Source: Candidatus Aquabacterium excrementipullorum
GTDB lineage: Bacteria; Pseudomonadota; Gammaproteobacteria; Burkholderiales; Burkholderiaceae_C
Assembly (NCBI GenBank): GCA_019112875.1
Contig: DXIO01000061.1
Coordinates: forward strand, 1 to 32,092
Direction: 5' to 3'
Length of the DNA stretch: 32,092 nucleotides
Position numbers and translations under genes: made by a program. Positions 31,161 to 32,092 of this stretch are shown one piece after another; the first letter of the stretch is position 1; every line of letters starts with the position of its first letter. The notes below the pieces were generated by a model. It was not told the origin of the DNA. It did not search any database and was given only the letters and a program-made list of their open reading frames with translations.

Positions 31161-32092
31161 ATGAGCACCGACTGGACACCCAACTTCGGCCAACTGGACC
31201 GCACTGCGCCCACCTGGGCGCCCAAGCGCCCCGTGCGCATCGCCCTGCTGGGCGATTTCAGCGCCGGCGCCGCCGCCGGCCGCCTGGACACCGGCAGCGA
31301 CCTGGCCAAGCGCAAGCCCATCCCCGTCGAGTTCGACACACTGGAAGATGCGCTCTCGCGCCTCGACGTGAAACTCAACCTGCCGCTGGGCGAGCAGGGC
31401 AGCGTCGAGATCGGCATCACCGAGCTGGAATCCTTCCACCCCGACGAGCTCTACCGCAACCTGGACCTGTTCTCGCAGCTGTCCAGCCTGCGCAAGCAGT
31501 TGAACAACACCGCCACCTTCGCCAAGGCCGCCGCCACCGTGCAGGGCTGGGCCGATGGCAAGGCCAGGAAGGCCTCGCGCACCAGCCGCAAGTCCAAGGC
31601 CCGTGGCGCCGCGCCCGCCGCCGACGCCAGGCTGAGCGATTTCGCCCGCCTGGTCGGCCTGCCCAGCGCGCCTGAGGATGCGCCCGCCGCCAGCGGCGGC
31701 GCCGACGCGCTGATCCGCAGCATCGTTGCGCCCTTCATCGTGCCGGCCGCCAGCCCCAACAAGGACGCGCTGGTCGCCTCGGTGGACAACGCCCTGTCCG
31801 ACGCGCTGCGCGCCGTGCTGCACCACGCCGACTTCCAGACGCTGGAATCGCTGTGGCGCGGCGCCGACTTCCTGCTGCGCCGCCTGGAGACGGGCCCCGG
31901 CCTGCAGGTGCACCTGATCGACCTGAGCGCCGAGGAGTTCGCCGCCGACCTGAGCAGCACGGACGACCTGGCCGAGACCGCCCTGTACAAGCTGCTGGTC
32001 GAGAACCCCTCGCACGACAAGACCGGCGGCTACACCCTGCTGTGCGGCCTGTACCAGTTCGAGGCCACGCCGCCGCACGCCGAGCTGCTGGG
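31161..32092 (+). CDS. TssB-TssC-like contractile sheath fusion protein (3' truncated by window)
   Basis: ATG 31161 is preceded by AGGGGA 7 nt upstream; 310 codons are open to the window end. Residues about 20-125 look like TssB/VipA: PKRPVRIALLGDFSAG, KPIPVEFDTLEDALSRLDVK, then ESFHPDELYRNLDLFSQLSS and RKQLNN. A basic linker follows (KARKASRTSRKSKARGAAP). From about 190 the sequence looks like TssC/VipB: DALIRSIVAPFIVPA, LRAVLHHADFQTLESLWRGA, LQVHLIDLSAEEF, then GGYTLLCGLYQFEATPPHAE. In most T6SS clusters these sheath subunits are two separate genes. The gene lies 24 bp after the kinase gene. It may be the main sheath, or a paralogue beside ordinary tssB and tssC outside the window. The similarity was judged by eye. 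Confidence 0.8.
   Translation, partial: MSTDWTPNFGQLDRTAPTWAPKRPVRIALLGDFSAGAAAGRLDTGSDLAKRKPIPVEFDTLEDALSRLDVKLNLPLGEQGSVEIGITELESFHPDELYRNLDLFSQLSSLRKQLNNTATFAKAAATVQGWADGKARKASRTSRKSKARGAAPAADARLSDFARLVGLPSAPEDAPAASGGADALIRSIVAPFIVPAASPNKDALVASVDNALSDALRAVLHHADFQTLESLWRGADFLLRRLETGPGLQVHLIDLSAEEFAADLSSTDDLAETALYKLLVENPSHDKTGGYTLLCGLYQFEATPPHAELL

Overview
The window is GC-rich DNA with strong third-position G/C bias, almost wall-to-wall coding, and reads like the chromosome of a betaproteobacterium of the order Burkholderiales, probably Comamonadaceae or a close relative. The basis is the gatA-gatB pair, the close pyrE/exonuclease III arrangement and the style of the protein sequences; species cannot be assigned from this alone. 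There are no RNA genes, IS elements, CRISPR arrays or phage genes, and no gene-free stretch longer than about 200 bp.

Positions 1-5.2 kb are housekeeping: the 3' part of gatA, complete gatB and its terminator, a secreted DUF4124-like protein and pyrE on the minus strand, and a divergent exonuclease III gene. The pyrE and exonuclease starts are only 14 bp apart, and that gap is almost entirely one perfect 12-bp palindrome. Positions 5.2-8.4 kb (minus strand) hold a signalling operon: a NarL/FixJ-type response regulator, a membrane hybrid histidine kinase, and a translationally coupled, unrecognised cytoplasmic protein.

Positions 8.6-20.1 kb (plus strand) hold a LuxR-type regulator followed by a two-partner secretion locus: a TpsB outer-membrane transporter and a 2938-residue TpsA adhesin. 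Between regulator and tpsB lie two near-identical CCCTAG dyads 53 bp apart, about five helical turns, which are candidate operators. TpsA has two interleaved repeat families, and its only two cysteines are within the last 11 residues, as in HMW1-type surface-anchored adhesins.

Positions 20.2-32.1 kb (plus strand) are part of a type VI secretion (T6SS) cluster: a Tat-signal caspase-fold protein with a Sel1-like tail, tssK, tssL with a C-terminal OmpA domain, tssM, tagF, a PpkA-like Ser/Thr kinase, and the start of a gene whose product looks like TssB fused to TssC. The last genes overlap by 4 nt (tssM-tagF, tagF-kinase), so they are probably one transcript. TssJ, Fha, PppA, Hcp, VgrG, ClpV and the baseplate genes are not in the window.

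The most interesting points are: (i) TssL and the kinase share an N-terminal RTVIxPSA motif, a candidate phospho-threonine/Fha docking site; (ii) the TssB-TssC-like fusion; (iii) the exported caspase-like protein lying exactly between the giant adhesin and the T6SS genes; (iv) the paired operator-like dyads upstream of tpsB; and (v) the unknown protein coupled to the hybrid kinase.
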